A DNA stretch of 64,000 nucleotides. Source: Nostoc linckia NIES-25. GTDB lineage: Bacteria; Cyanobacteriota; Cyanobacteriia; Cyanobacteriales; Nostocaceae. Location of the stretch: contig NZ_AP018222.1 in NCBI RefSeq assembly GCF_002368035.1, positions 4,581,534 through 4,645,533 on the forward strand, given 5' to 3'. The translations under genes were made by a program, and so were the position numbers. Below, piece by piece: positions 36,088 through 46,393 of the stretch (the stretch's first letter is position 1; each line of letters opens with the position of its first letter). The notes below the pieces were generated by a model, which saw only the letters and a program-made list of their open reading frames with translations, searched no databases and had not been told where the DNA came from.

Positions 36088-37812
36088 TTATTCCTGCACA
36101 GTCATTGGCAGACGAATAGTAAAAGTAGAACCAACTCCCGGCTGACTGTGGACAATAATTTCACCACCCATCATTTGGCAAAAGTGACGGCTAATTGCTA
36201 AACCCAGTCCTGTACCGCCGTATCTTTTGGTAGTTGATGTATCCCCTTGTGTAAAAGGTTGAAATAACTGCTGCTGTTGACGGTGAGACATACCTATGCC
36301 TGTGTCAGTGACAGTAAAAGTAATGCTCCCTAAAGGAGCTTCTAGTCTAAAATCGTCCTTTTCTCTTCTAACTGTCAGAGTTACCTTGCCGTTTGTCGTG
36401 AATTTCCCGGCATTACTAAGTAAATTTAATAACACCTGGCGCATCCGAGTTTGATCGGCGTACATAGTGCCAAGTCGCTCATCCAAATCGATTTCTAAAA
36501 TATTGGCATTTTTTTCTATAGCTGGTTTGACTGTGAGGACGACGTTATGAATCAGCGTCGCAATCTCGAATGTCTCTGGATAGAGAGTCATTTTCCCCGC
36601 TTCAATTTTTGACAAGTCGAGGATTTCGTTAATCAAGTGCAGTAGATGTTTGCCAGCAGAGTTAATTGTTTCTAAGTCTGTGATAAAGTCTGGCGATAAA
36701 CCAAGATCGGTAGCGTCGTCTTCTAGAAGTTGGCTCAAGCCAATCACAGCATTTAACGGTGTGCGTAACTCGTGGCTGACATTTGCGAGAAATATGCTTT
36801 TTGCCTTGCTAGCAGCTTCAGCTAATTCTTTGGCTTGTTGTAATTCTCTAGTTCGCTCAGAAACTGCCTCAATCAAACGATTTAGAGATTTAGCGAGCAG
36901 GCCAATTTCATCTTCAGTGGTGATGGGAGCTCGCAAATCAAAATTAGATTTCCTCGCCACTTGTTCAGCCACTTGCGTGACAAGGATCACCGGTTCAGCG
37001 ATCGCTCGACTAGTCCGCCAAGCTACAATAGCTGCGATCGCCACGGAAACCAGCATACTCGCAATTACAATGAATCGCTCAACTACTTTTGCTTGCTCAA
37101 CGGATCTTTGCCTTTCTTGCTCTTGATCTTCCGCAGTTTGCAGGATATTAGTCAAATTTTGCGAAAGCTGATCTAGCCGCAGGGCTGTATCGCTACGTAT
37201 AATTTCTAATAACTGCGATCGCGCCAAGGAAATTTCTTGAGGCTGTACTGGCTGGGAATCAATTTTGTTTAAAACCGCTTCTATTTGGTCAACATAAGCT
37301 TTTAAATTAGTTTTATAATCCTGCAATAAAGTCTGTAAAGTAGAACTTGTAGCGGCTAGTCTCTTAGGTTTACTGTCGATAAATCCGTTAATTTCTGACT
37401 CTAGTTGCTTAGCTTTTTCAAAACTTTTGAGAAAATCAGCTTTTTTGCTTCGTAACCTTTCTGAATCTTCCAACACAGCAACTAAGTTGGAACTATGCAA
37501 TTGTGCCCCTACTACTGCATCCTTATAATTACTCAGTAGTTGTCCTTGTTCGTAGGCTTGATTGAATTGCCTGACTTCCCTTCCGCGGTAATAGTTGGCA
37601 ATTACCAACCCAGTCAGCGAACCAAAAAAGCCAATTCCAATAGCTACAAAGTAGCCATAGCCAATTTTTTGATGGATGCGCCAAGAACTGGCTTTGAGTT
37701 TCCCTCGCGAGGGAAATTCTATAGTCGGGAGTTCGTCTGTTGATGGCTCTGACGCTGACACTTTTTTGTTTTCTGAACTGCTGTCGATAGGGGTTGGCTT
37801 TTGAGTCGGCAT
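36088..37812 (-). CDS. membrane histidine kinase with HAMP domain
   Basis: This 574-residue sensor kinase has its first membrane helix near residues 50-72 and its second near 248-268. The 170-residue periplasmic part is helical, consistent with a four-helix sensor. A HAMP linker follows, then a coiled coil (RELQQAKELAEAASKAKSIF), the H-box VSHELRTPLNAVIG, the N-box LLNLLSNAGKF, and DTGIGM with GGTGLGLAIS as ATP-lid motifs. There is no receiver domain and no adjacent response regulator, so the partner must be elsewhere. The N-terminal 45 residues are charged and cytoplasmic. Ligand unknown. Confidence 0.92.
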   Translation of the reverse strand: MPTQKPTPIDSSSENKKVSASEPSTDELPTIEFPSRGKLKASSWRIHQKIGYGYFVAIGIGFFGSLTGLVIANYYRGREVRQFNQAYEQGQLLSNYKDAVVGAQLHSSNLVAVLEDSERLRSKKADFLKSFEKAKQLESEINGFIDSKPKRLAATSSTLQTLLQDYKTNLKAYVDQIEAVLNKIDSQPVQPQEISLARSQLLEIIRSDTALRLDQLSQNLTNILQTAEDQEQERQRSVEQAKVVERFIVIASMLVSVAIAAIVAWRTSRAIAEPVILVTQVAEQVARKSNFDLRAPITTEDEIGLLAKSLNRLIEAVSERTRELQQAKELAEAASKAKSIFLANVSHELRTPLNAVIGLSQLLEDDATDLGLSPDFITDLETINSAGKHLLHLINEILDLSKIEAGKMTLYPETFEIATLIHNVVLTVKPAIEKNANILEIDLDERLGTMYADQTRMRQVLLNLLSNAGKFTTNGKVTLTVRREKDDFRLEAPLGSITFTVTDTGIGMSHRQQQQLFQPFTQGDTSTTKRYGGTGLGLAISRHFCQMMGGEIIVHSQPGVGSTFTIRLPMTVQE

Positions 37813-38522
37813 TTCTCAAACCTCCTTGCCTTCCCGCAAACATCACCAAATCAGTCTAGCTTGTGCAAACACTTCAACTGGTGGTTAACATCTAGATTAT
37901 CCTCTTTTATAGCAAGAGCAAATCATTAGTTACCAAATAATTAGGATAAGCTTATGCTAGGGACTGGGGATTAGGAAGATTTCCCAGTACCCAATAGCCA
38001 TTATCTGATACCCAATTCCTTTATCATAAAATCGTTTCAAAGTCTAGTATATGCGAACACAGAAAAACTGATATTACGTATTAATATCAATACCAACGCG
38101 TTTATTAGCCACCCCGCCTTAAGATAGCTTTAATATCGGATAAAATCGGCTTTTAAGCTTATATAAATGAGAGGTGGATTAATTTTTGCATGATTTGTAC
38201 CTAGATTTAGTACGATTATGGGCAAATGACACGAAATCAGATAATCTACAACCTGAGGATTTCAGTTGATGACAAAAAATACAACTCAGGAGGCTGATTA
38301 TAATACATTATGCTGCCTTGTGAGTTATATGCTTCTACTGATTTTCTACCTTGTAGTTGATGCAGTAGATGTTACGGGCAATTATGGTTATAGGATACTA
38401 AAACCGTTTTCTGCCCTTGACCCAATTGTAGTAATGGACTCGTACATTACCTCATCAACAGGCTTTTGGTTGTAATTATCCAAATTAGAAAAACTCAACA
38501 GTCAAATTTATTGGGAGTGAAA
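37813..38522. other. intergenic region, no firm gene
   Basis: This 710-bp stretch contains heptamer-like fragments (GGGGATTAG; CCCAATA) near 37960-38025. A 69-residue frame (38266-38475) has one hydrophobic segment but lacks a convincing ribosome-binding site or relatives I can recognise, so I did not call it. Confidence 0.4.
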
Positions 38523-38960
38523 ATGCCAGAACAAGAATTTACGGAAACCACATCCAAAGAGGCTACAGTGCCAGAAATCAACAGCCAAACGGGAACCATT
38601 ACCAAACTCCAGCCTCCCGCGCAGCCCCAAGACGAATGGCTAAAATATGGCGAGCAAATTTCTAGCTTTTTAGCATCATTACCTGAATATGTAGGAAACT
38701 TCTTTAACCAATATAAGCAGCCCCTGGTTAGCGTTGGCCTAATTGTGGGAGCAATTGTTGGGGTTAAAGTACTCTTGGCAGTATTAGATGCTCTCAATGA
38801 TATTCCCTTGGTTGCTCCTACTTTTGAGTTGATTGGTATTGGCTATTCTGCTTGGTTTGTTTACCGCTATTTACTAAAAGCCTCAACTAGAAAAGAGTTA
38901 ACTACTGAAATCACTACTCTTAAATCACAAGTTGTTGGTAAACAAGTTCCAGAAGCTTAA
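38523..38960 (+). CDS. CAAD domain protein (CURT1-like thylakoid curvature family)
   Basis: This 145-residue protein has a soluble N-terminal 50 residues and a CAAD domain with two hydrophobic helices (LVSVGLIVGAIVGVKVLLAV and LIGIGYSAWFVYRYL), followed by a short charged tail. CAAD proteins include the CURT1 family that bends thylakoid margins, and a domain appended to some aminoacyl-tRNA synthetases to tether them to membranes. The start at 38523 is preferred; a frame from 38466 adds 19 residues that look noncoding. It stands alone. Confidence 0.9.
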   Translation: MPEQEFTETTSKEATVPEINSQTGTITKLQPPAQPQDEWLKYGEQISSFLASLPEYVGNFFNQYKQPLVSVGLIVGAIVGVKVLLAVLDALNDIPLVAPTFELIGIGYSAWFVYRYLLKASTRKELTTEITTLKSQVVGKQVPEA

Positions 38961-39144
38961 TATCTGAACTATTGCTTCTCCTGCGAAGACGTTATGCCAA
39001 TGCTCTAATTCAAAATCACCTTGATTGTGAGTGTTTACCCACTCGTCGCGATTTTGCTAGGCGTAGCGTCTTCCATAGGAGAAGTTTTTATAGCATTTCT
39101 CGATAAGCGTGAGGTACAAGGTAGGGGTGCATAGCTATGCATTT

Positions 39145-39327
39145 GTGTCAACTTAAGCTAAAACTCTTGCCCCACAATCATTTTACCCCACCCCCAACCC
39201 CTCCCCTTGCTAAGGAGAGGGGAGGTTTTGCTAGCGCAAAACCGGGGTGGGGTAAGGCTGATCTGGATGGTAAGTGAGTAGAACTCGCTCATCACGTTTT
39301 CAGCAGGGTTTCACGTTAAGTTGACAC
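39145..39327. mobile_element. 183-bp MITE-like element, copy 1
   Basis: The ends GTGTCAACTTAA and TTAAGTTGACAC are inverted; the interior holds an ACCCCACCCCCAACCCC block, a CTCCCC/GGGGAG hairpin and a CTCGCTCATCAC motif. A copy of identical length is at 62714-62896. It sits after half a palindrome (39121-39141, GTAGGGGTGCATAGCTATGC). No transposase. Confidence 0.88.
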
Positions 39328-39601
39328 GTATGACTGCTGTCCTACCCTACAAATCGTTAATGTGTTGTAAAGGTTGTTGGAATTGTATAAGTAAAGCTGA
39401 GCTTTTGATTTCTCAAAAACGGGGATCGAATTTTGTCAAAATTCTGAATTATGACCGAAAATCCAAAGGATACAACCAACTGAATTTATGGGGATCGTTA
39501 ATTTTGAATTTTGAATACTTCGGCTACGCTCAGTACAAGTTTTGAATTTTGAATTCGGAGCGTTCGCGCAGCGTCTCGTACAGAAGCGACGTGACTCCTG
39601 T

Positions 39602-40735
39602 TTATTGAGATGAGCCGCCTGCTGATAAGTTAGCTTTTGGGTTCTGTTTTGGAGTGCGTGATGGTTGTGGAGATATATTTGGCGAACGCACTATGTTTTC
39701 AGATGAAATTCCCTTTAATTTGCCTTGTTTGACTAAGGCTTGATGAATCATCGCCGCCACTTCACCACGAGTCGCTACTTTATTGGGAGCAAGGACTTCT
39801 GGGTTTGGATAGTTAACCACAAGTCCATTAGCTGTAGCAGCAGCTATCTTATCCCTAGCATATGGCGGAATATCTTTAGCATCTTTATAAATACTTAAAA
39901 TCTGATTCGCCGAAGTAGGTGTCCTTAAATTCAATCCACTAGCAAGGGCAACTAAAACCTGTACTCTTGAAATATTTTCTTGTGGCTTGAAGGTGTTTTT
40001 CGGGTAGCCTTTGAGAAATCCGCTACTGATGGCTTGGTTAATTGCTGGATTTGCCCAGAATGTTGTCGGTACATCTTGAAATGCGATCGCATTCTTAGAC
40101 AATTCTTGATTAAAAGCTTTTTCCAATATGGCAGCAAATTCAGCACGGTTTACAGGCTGATTTGGTCTAAAAGAATAATCCGGAAATCCTTTAAGAATAC
40201 CACGAGAAGAAAGAACATCTATAAAACGCCGACCCCAGAAGTTATTAGGCACATCATTAAATGCAATTGGCGGCGGAATAATTGATTTTGGTTTTGCTGG
40301 AGTTACTAAAGGCAACGCTGCCGATCTAATTGATGACTCAAACTCTAATGAAGAGGATACAGGTATCTGTGGTTGTGGAGATTGAGTCGGCCTTACCTCG
40401 GCAGAGGGTAACACTTCAGGGGAAGGAGTTGCGCTATTATTCGGCAATGAAGGTGCTTTAGGTTCAACAGCCGCAGGTGAGTTGAATTTGGCTGCTGCAT
40501 TTGGTTCTACTTTGGGAGTAGGGGAAGGCAATACTTTATCGGGGTAAGCACTACTCGAAGGAGTGGGGGAAGGTGAGAGCAAACTGTTGAAATTCCAACT
40601 AGAATCTCTGCGCGACAACGACCAAAAAAGAATTGCTCCAATAGTGGTGAAAGCAACCAGAATGGCTATAAATTCATCAAAGCCAAGGGCAGTTTTTTGA
40701 GATGACTCAGGTTCGGAAGGAGGTCTATTTGTCAT
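39602..40735 (-). CDS. S-layer homology (SLH) domain protein
   Basis: The protein (377 residues) has a cytoplasmic start, a single membrane helix near residues 22-40 (FIAILVAFTTIGAILFWSL), a long Ser/Pro-rich linker, and three SLH repeats from about residue 157 to 340. Markers are FRPNQPVNRAEFAAILEKAF, FKPQENISRVQVLVAL and LAPNKVATRGEVAAMIHQAL. SLH domains bind pyruvylated cell-wall polymers; in cyanobacteria they often sit in porins or envelope anchors. The low-complexity linker suggests the repeats reach into the periplasm. It is downstream of a 183-bp element and has no operon partner. Confidence 0.9.
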   Translation of the reverse strand: MTNRPPSEPESSQKTALGFDEFIAILVAFTTIGAILFWSLSRRDSSWNFNSLLSPSPTPSSSAYPDKVLPSPTPKVEPNAAAKFNSPAAVEPKAPSLPNNSATPSPEVLPSAEVRPTQSPQPQIPVSSSLEFESSIRSAALPLVTPAKPKSIIPPPIAFNDVPNNFWGRRFIDVLSSRGILKGFPDYSFRPNQPVNRAEFAAILEKAFNQELSKNAIAFQDVPTTFWANPAINQAISSGFLKGYPKNTFKPQENISRVQVLVALASGLNLRTPTSANQILSIYKDAKDIPPYARDKIAAATANGLVVNYPNPEVLAPNKVATRGEVAAMIHQALVKQGKLKGISSENIVRSPNISPQPSRTPKQNPKANLSAGGSSQ

Positions 40736-40946
40736 CGCGATCGCACCTGGTAGCAGTAAAATCTGTGTCTAAACAAATTAACCCACAGATGATAATTTTA
40801 CACCAGTCATTTTCGATTTATAATTCCTAGCAAAATATTATACTTCTGGTTCCAGACCGAGCGATGTCTGACGACAAGCTACTTCGTGTCTACGCAATTG
40901 AGCAGCTAGACGTTCAGCCCTTTGGGATTCCTGTTCTTGTTCTTTA

Positions 40947-41066
40947 CAGGACTTACGCAAAATATAACGAAAGTAGCGGTAATACCCTGCGGGAAGCCGC
41001 TCCGCGTCTACATGAATTACCGCTACGCAAGAATAACGTTTTCAGTCACATATTGCGTAAGTCCTG
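40947..41066. mobile_element. 120-bp MITE-like element with 14-bp ends
   Basis: Ends CAGGACTTACGCAA and TTGCGTAAGTCCTG are perfect. The interior has an ACGAAAGTAGCGGTAAT / ATTACCGCTACGCAAG pair, so much of the element folds on itself. The 184-bp element at 62513-62696 has the same GACTTACGCA ends. Confidence 0.85.
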
Positions 41067-41125
41067 CTTTAGTTTAACAACTGAGTAGGGAGGTGGGGAG
41101 ACACGGGGACACGGAGAATAACCAA

Positions 41126-41155
41126 TGCCCCATGCCCCATGCCCCATGCCCAATT
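41126..41155. repeat. CCCCATG heptamer repeats
   Basis: Three and a half copies of CCCCATG lie just after the amylase stop. Confidence 0.8.
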
Positions 41156-43084
41156 CTACGATTCCCGTCCGGTAGCCCAGGTATCACGCCATTTAACAGT
41201 GCCTTCTTTGGCAATCACCCAACGGCGGTTAACGAGATTTTCCCGTAGGGGCGATTGCCCTTCCCGCCACATAGCATATTTATAGGCAATCAGCTTGCCT
41301 GTACTCTCATTAAAGGGAATCTCCGCAAACCAAGTATTAGTATTGATGTATTCCAACGGATAGGCTTTGCTGATATCCCAGTTGCCCAACTCTGGACAGT
41401 CTCCAGTCACAACAATGATTTCACCAGGCTGAGTTTGCACGCCATTAAGCTGGACGCGGACTATGGTTTGCCCTTTAATCCGTTCTCCTACGTGGCTGAA
41501 AACAATTACTCCCCGTTCTTCAAGTACTAAGTCGTAGATTTTACCGTCTTTGACTTCATACTTATTGCGAGTTACTACACAAGTATGTTCGCCATCAGGT
41601 AATTCTGTTTCTACTTCTGGCAGGGTAACTTCTCCTCCACGGTTTAAAGCTACAAAACACACTGAATCTCGATAGCGGCGGACGTAACAATAAACGTCGT
41701 TTGTTAAGTATTTTTGCCAGTGGCTACCCATTGAGACTGCGGGATTGAGTCGCCGTAAACCAGACAATAACCTAATATAACGATATATCTCTGTATCTCT
41801 ATCCCAACTTTCCATCATCGGGCGATTATATGGATCGTTACCGCCGTCAGTGTCGTCGTGTAGATACTGTTCTGTGCCGTAATATATACACGGTATACCG
41901 CGACATGTCATAATCAAGGCGATCGCCACCCTTAGCATCGCTGGATCGGGGTTCAGCGATTGGAAGCGGGGCATATCATGGTTATCGATGAAGGTAACTA
42001 ACTCTGTAGCCCCACTGTAGCGATGGTCTTGGTCAAAAATATATTGAATTGTATGGAATCCGTTTTCGGAACCTTGCGCCAGTGCTGCCCGAATCGCTAC
42101 GCATAGCCCAAAGTCTAGCATGGACATGCCTGAGTGATTGGCAAATTCCACAGAGCGATCGTCACCAGGATGACTATAAATCCACTCACCAAAAATAAAC
42201 ACATCTGGTTTGTGATTGCTGATGTCGCCGGTGAATTCTTGCCAAAACCAAATCGGCATATGCTTGACAGTATCCACCCGGAGTGCATCTACACCCCGGT
42301 CTAGCCATTGTTTAATTGCTGACTTAATATACTGTCGGTAATCACTATTGTTTTCATTAAAAGTTGCTAAACCGGCTAATTCACAGTTTTGGACTTGCCA
42401 ATCGTCTTCCCAGTCTTGCACTTCGCCATAGTGGTGATACCAGTGATTGACATCATCATTGAAGTCGGCAATTTTGACGCCATCATCATACAATTCACCT
42501 TTGCTACCGCTGGTATCAGGACTGCTATGGTTGCAGACAATATCTAATATCAGCTTCATGTTGCGCTTGTGCAGTTCGGCAATTAAGCGATCGAAGGTGG
42601 TATTTTTTTCTTCTTGAGTAGCGTTTAAAGAAGGGTTTTCGCCATCAGCAATATACCGAGGATTAAGTCGCTTAAAGTCTTTTGTCCAATAGCCGTGTAG
42701 CGCTGCATTACCGACAAATAACTCTTCTACTTGCTCAAACAGCGGAGTTAGCCAAAGGGCGGTAACTCCCATATTTTTGAGATAATCCAGTTTGTCAATC
42801 ACACCTTGCAAGTCGCCACCCCAGTACTTACCCCAATCTTGCCTAGTAGGATCGTAGAGTTCTGAGTTTGCACCTTCGCTATTATCTGGATCGCCATCAT
42901 AAAAGCGATCGACCACTAGAAAGTAGATTGTCTCCTGACGAAATTCAATATCCCTAGTGTAGAGAAAGTCTAGATCGATCTCAGTCTCTGATGGCGGCGC
43001 TTGTATTAAAGCTTCTACTTTTTCCGTTGCAGAATCAACCGTGTATTGTTCTGGTGAGAATTGAGATGGAGGTGTTTTTACCAT
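41156..43084 (-). CDS. alpha-amylase (GH13) with C-terminal starch-binding domain
   Basis: This 642-residue enzyme cleaves alpha-1,4-glucans. The (beta/alpha)8 domain contains LILDIVCNH, the nucleophile Asp in DALRVDTVKHMP, the acid Glu in FIFGEW, and FIDNHDMPRF. A domain of about 100 residues at the end (VRVQLNGVQTQPGEIIVVTG, then ELGNWD) is a CBM20 starch-binding module, needed for granule contact. There is no signal peptide, so glycogen or starch-like reserves inside the cell are the expected substrate. The layout resembles cyclodextrin glucanotransferase-related GH13 enzymes; exact specificity cannot be read off. Confidence 0.94.
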   Translation of the reverse strand: MVKTPPSQFSPEQYTVDSATEKVEALIQAPPSETEIDLDFLYTRDIEFRQETIYFLVVDRFYDGDPDNSEGANSELYDPTRQDWGKYWGGDLQGVIDKLDYLKNMGVTALWLTPLFEQVEELFVGNAALHGYWTKDFKRLNPRYIADGENPSLNATQEEKNTTFDRLIAELHKRNMKLILDIVCNHSSPDTSGSKGELYDDGVKIADFNDDVNHWYHHYGEVQDWEDDWQVQNCELAGLATFNENNSDYRQYIKSAIKQWLDRGVDALRVDTVKHMPIWFWQEFTGDISNHKPDVFIFGEWIYSHPGDDRSVEFANHSGMSMLDFGLCVAIRAALAQGSENGFHTIQYIFDQDHRYSGATELVTFIDNHDMPRFQSLNPDPAMLRVAIALIMTCRGIPCIYYGTEQYLHDDTDGGNDPYNRPMMESWDRDTEIYRYIRLLSGLRRLNPAVSMGSHWQKYLTNDVYCYVRRYRDSVCFVALNRGGEVTLPEVETELPDGEHTCVVTRNKYEVKDGKIYDLVLEERGVIVFSHVGERIKGQTIVRVQLNGVQTQPGEIIVVTGDCPELGNWDISKAYPLEYINTNTWFAEIPFNESTGKLIAYKYAMWREGQSPLRENLVNRRWVIAKEGTVKWRDTWATGRES

Positions 43085-43564
43085 AAAAAACTCAAAATTT
43101 CACTTAATTACAGTATGTGTTTTGAATATCTTGTGTAACTGCAAACGTCGGTATTGTGACATCTGGCCCGCGATGTAGGTATCTATCGCTAGCTAGTTTA
43201 TAATTCTATCGGCAGATATAATTCATCTGCTAGAGGATAAAAACAAAGGAATATAGCAGCTATTAATGTCATCACTTGTTAACAAGAACCACCAATAGTA
43301 ATATTTTTATCATTATGTTTGTGGTAAATACTGATACCAACTTATATTTGAGTAAAGTAGAGACATACTGTCTCACAATTGTTAGTTAAGTTTCATAAAT
43401 AAATTGAGTGAAATTAATTGTTTAAAAAATAACTAATTATCTTCGATATTTTTCAATAAAGTAATAAAGTAAATAAGAATTAAAAGACAATTTAGAATTC
43501 TGAATCAATTAGTGGTGGATTTAGACCCGCCACTAATCCTACACCACTAAATTGAAAAACCCAT
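43085..43564. other. AT-rich intergenic region, no gene seen
   Basis: 480 bp separate the divergent amylase and hydrolase genes. No hairpin, ORF or repeat array was noted; both promoters are expected here. Confidence 0.4.
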
Positions 43565-44800
43565 ATGACAGATAAACAAAAAAGGGTGAGATTGCTCAAA
43601 GGTCGCACAGCATTTTTGTTCATCCACGGTATTGGCGAACAAAATCCTTTTGAAACTGTAGACTTTTTCACCCATAATTTTCTTAAATATTTTGATAAAC
43701 AAAGTTTTGATTTCAATCTAGAACATCTAATTGCTAAACGCAGACTATCAACTGGATCTCTCTGGACAGAAAGCTTTGTGAGACTGAAATCAACTGACAG
43801 CAATGAAGATTGGCTAATTGATGTTCACGAGTACTACTGGTCAGCTTATACAGAAAATAAAATCACCGTACCTGAGATTTTGCAATGGGCAGAACAAACT
43901 CTAGATGGCACAATTAAGTTTTATAATCGTAAGGAAAACAAACATCTATTAGATAGCCTTTTAGCTAATAGAAAGAGGAAAAGTTTTTTTACATATCGGC
44001 TGCGATCGCTGACTATATTACTGCGGATATTTAACTTTTTATATCCAGTATTACGAATGGCAGTTTGGTTAATCCTGTTTTTGGCCGGGCCATTTCTCAA
44101 AGGTCGTTTTCTTCAGTCAGCTTGGCAGTTAAGTAAACAACTTGTCACTCCACCTTTGGTTAATTTTATTGGTGATATAACTATCTACAGTACCACCGAC
44201 CCAAAATCACCCTATAGAATAATTCGTCAGCAAATACTGAGGGAATCTTTAACATTGCTGAAGGCAATTCTTAAAGATAAACAAGCAAATTACGACCAAG
44301 TAATAATAGCTGGGCATTCCCTTGGTAGCTGTATTGCTTACGACACCTTAAACCTTCTGTGTGTTGAAGCAAGCCTTTCTCCAGATGAGAATCAAAATCT
44401 TTTATTAGATAAAATTAAAGGGTTAATTACCTTTGGTTCACCGCTTGATAAAATCGCCTTTTTCTTCCGAGAGGTAGCACAGGAGGGACAGTATATTAGG
44501 CAGCGGATTTTAGAACACCTCAACTCCTTCCGTGTGAAACCAGAATTTACACAAAAAAATCAATACTCAATCAAAAGTCCAGTTGAATGCAAACTCGATC
44601 GAGTTCGTTGGGTCAATTACTACCATCTCAAAGATCCAATCAGCGGTCACCTAGATTACTATGAAAACCTAGATAACGTTGAAATGAAATATGAAGCATC
44701 TTGGGGCGGCCAAGGACACCAAGGTTACTGGTTCGATGCAAATTTTTACGAAAACATTGCCGAACGCTTCCTGTATGTAGTGAATCGGGATGAGGAATAA
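43565..44800 (+). CDS. alpha/beta-hydrolase (lipase/esterase-like)
   Basis: This 411-residue protein begins with TAFLFIHGIGEQNPF, a strand-turn typical of alpha/beta hydrolases, and has the nucleophile elbow IIAGHSLGSCIAYD (Ser near residue 254). A His is expected near the C-terminus; GHLDYY or GHQGYW are candidates. A central stretch (residues about 140-185) has two hydrophobic segments that may anchor it to a membrane. Substrate is unknown; lipid or a large ester is plausible. It stands alone on the plus strand. Confidence 0.72.
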   Translation: MTDKQKRVRLLKGRTAFLFIHGIGEQNPFETVDFFTHNFLKYFDKQSFDFNLEHLIAKRRLSTGSLWTESFVRLKSTDSNEDWLIDVHEYYWSAYTENKITVPEILQWAEQTLDGTIKFYNRKENKHLLDSLLANRKRKSFFTYRLRSLTILLRIFNFLYPVLRMAVWLILFLAGPFLKGRFLQSAWQLSKQLVTPPLVNFIGDITIYSTTDPKSPYRIIRQQILRESLTLLKAILKDKQANYDQVIIAGHSLGSCIAYDTLNLLCVEASLSPDENQNLLLDKIKGLITFGSPLDKIAFFFREVAQEGQYIRQRILEHLNSFRVKPEFTQKNQYSIKSPVECKLDRVRWVNYYHLKDPISGHLDYYENLDNVEMKYEASWGGQGHQGYWFDANFYENIAERFLYVVNRDEE

Positions 44801-45051
44801 AAAAGGGAGTTGTCAGCAGGGGAGGATGAAATATTTATTCTTGGTAATGGGATTTTATAGCGATCTATTTTGTGGAAATTCCACTCAACAGCCTTTTGGT
44901 AAAGACTTTATAATCGCAAATCTCAAATTATACATTCTTGTAACGCGCGTATTACCAAAGTTTTTCTTTTGGAGATTCACTCCATTGCTAAACTGACCAT
45001 TGTCACTTTCAAACTGTTATTACTATAAAGCAATCGATCCTGGTAACAATT

Positions 45052-46101
45052 ATGAGCAAATATGACAAGATTTTTAACTCATCCGAGACCTCAGAGGAAT
45101 CGCTAAGTCCAGAGGAAGCCGTGGCCGCCATCGCAACTGTAACAGCTATAGCTGATTTATCGATTGAAGATGTCGATGCAGAAAGCTTAGCAGGTATCCT
45201 TTGGGAATTCGAGGTTTTTGAAGAATACTCCGAAGATGAAATTGTCGAAATTGTAGATCGACTCATAGGTATTGCAGAAGACGAAGGACTTGGTGTCTTA
45301 TTTAATACCGCTAAAATTTCTCTCTCCGATGAATTAGTACTCGATGGTTTCGCCGCTGGGGTGATAGTACTTTTAGACGATGAACTCGCCATTCCCAAAC
45401 AAAAACAAGGCTACCTCAAAAAGCTACAAACAGCCTTGGAACTTGAAGATGAAGAAGCAGAGGAAATCATTAAAGAGGTAATTGCAGCCTTTGAAGAAGC
45501 AGAAGAGGAGGAATATGCAGATGACGAAGATGAAACAGTAGTTATAGATGAATATAGCCAACAGACCTATAAATCTCCCTTAGGTAATTTTACAGTGCTG
45601 GTGCCAGTCGATCCTGAAAATGGAGGTAGAATTCAAAGCCAGGAAGGAGTAGTGGGCTTTTCTGATGACATCGGCACTTTGCTGAGAATTGACTACTATC
45701 CTTTTCCTGCCGAACAGTTAGAGGAACTGGAATCTGTTGGACAACAAAAATATTTACAATCAATTTTAGTAGACAAGTACGTGCCCCAAGCAATCTTAGC
45801 AAATGTACCAAATGCTAGTGTAGAATATACGGAATATCTAGAAGATACTTTGTCCGGGGCTTACTATGCATTAGTTGATATGCCAAAAGGTTCAACGATT
45901 TCCAAGCAAGAAAATAATGGAACTGCCGTCAGATTAGACGCGTATCGAGGGATACTAACTTTTATCAGTGGCGAATTTTTGTATATAGTTAGCAGCCAGC
46001 ACAGCTTTTTCAACGGTGAAACACCCGATTCCATCGAAGAAGAAGCCGAATATATCAAAGAAAATATTTTAGAGTTTGTTGAGACTATCGAGTTTGCATA
46101 A
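45052..46101 (+). CDS. acidic protein of unknown function, possibly TerB-like
   Basis: This 349-residue protein is strongly acidic. Residues 15-145 are all helical, with repeats of DEL/EEA type (VEEIVDRLIGIAEDEGLG, EEAEEIIKEVIAAFEEAEEEE) that resemble TerB/tellurite-resistance helical bundles. Residues about 175-349 form a mixed domain (TYKSPLGNFTVLVPVDPE, then GIDTLLRIDYYPFPAEQLE-like and a C-terminal SIEEEAEYIKENILEFVE) that I cannot name. No signal peptide or membrane helix. It precedes rpsB, separated by heptamer repeats. Function is not assigned. Confidence 0.6.
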   Translation: MSKYDKIFNSSETSEESLSPEEAVAAIATVTAIADLSIEDVDAESLAGILWEFEVFEEYSEDEIVEIVDRLIGIAEDEGLGVLFNTAKISLSDELVLDGFAAGVIVLLDDELAIPKQKQGYLKKLQTALELEDEEAEEIIKEVIAAFEEAEEEEYADDEDETVVIDEYSQQTYKSPLGNFTVLVPVDPENGGRIQSQEGVVGFSDDIGTLLRIDYYPFPAEQLEELESVGQQKYLQSILVDKYVPQAILANVPNASVEYTEYLEDTLSGAYYALVDMPKGSTISKQENNGTAVRLDAYRGILTFISGEFLYIVSSQHSFFNGETPDSIEEEAEYIKENILEFVETIEFA

Positions 46102-46104
46102 TTA

Positions 46105-46278
46105 GGGATTGGGGACTGGTGACTGGGGACTGGGAAATGAGAGATGAGGAAACAGGGATATAGGCAACTTGTAACCAATCTTTTTGCTTATTCCCCCATT
46201 CTCTTGCTTTCCCAAGTACCTGCGTCCTGGTGTTCTCTTTTCCCTATCCCAATCCCCAGTCCCCAGTCCCCAATCCCC
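46105..46278. repeat. heptamer arrays of AGTCCCC/GGGGACT type
   Basis: GGGGACT-type units (46105-46134) and CCCAATCCCCAGTCCCC units (46244-46278) lie in inverted orientation across the rpsB leader. They are of the same kind as those inside the RND gene. Confidence 0.85.
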
Positions 46279-46393
46279 TCGAATATGCTAACCTAGTATG
46301 GTTGACTAATCTCGCACATCTAAGAATTCGGGTGTTTCTCAATTGGGAAATACGCTTGGATGGAGGTTTAACCCGAATCGGAGTTAAAAATTT

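Noticed and set aside
38266..38475. 69-residue ORF with one hydrophobic segment
   Set aside because: No ribosome-binding site, no recognised relatives, and it lies within the leader of the CAAD gene.
39321..39545. 74-residue ORF after the 183-bp element
   Set aside because: Starts within the element's end and reads through AATTTTGAATT-type repeats; not protein-like.
44790..44996. 68-residue ORF after the hydrolase
   Set aside because: No recognisable sequence; probably chance in an AT-rich gap.
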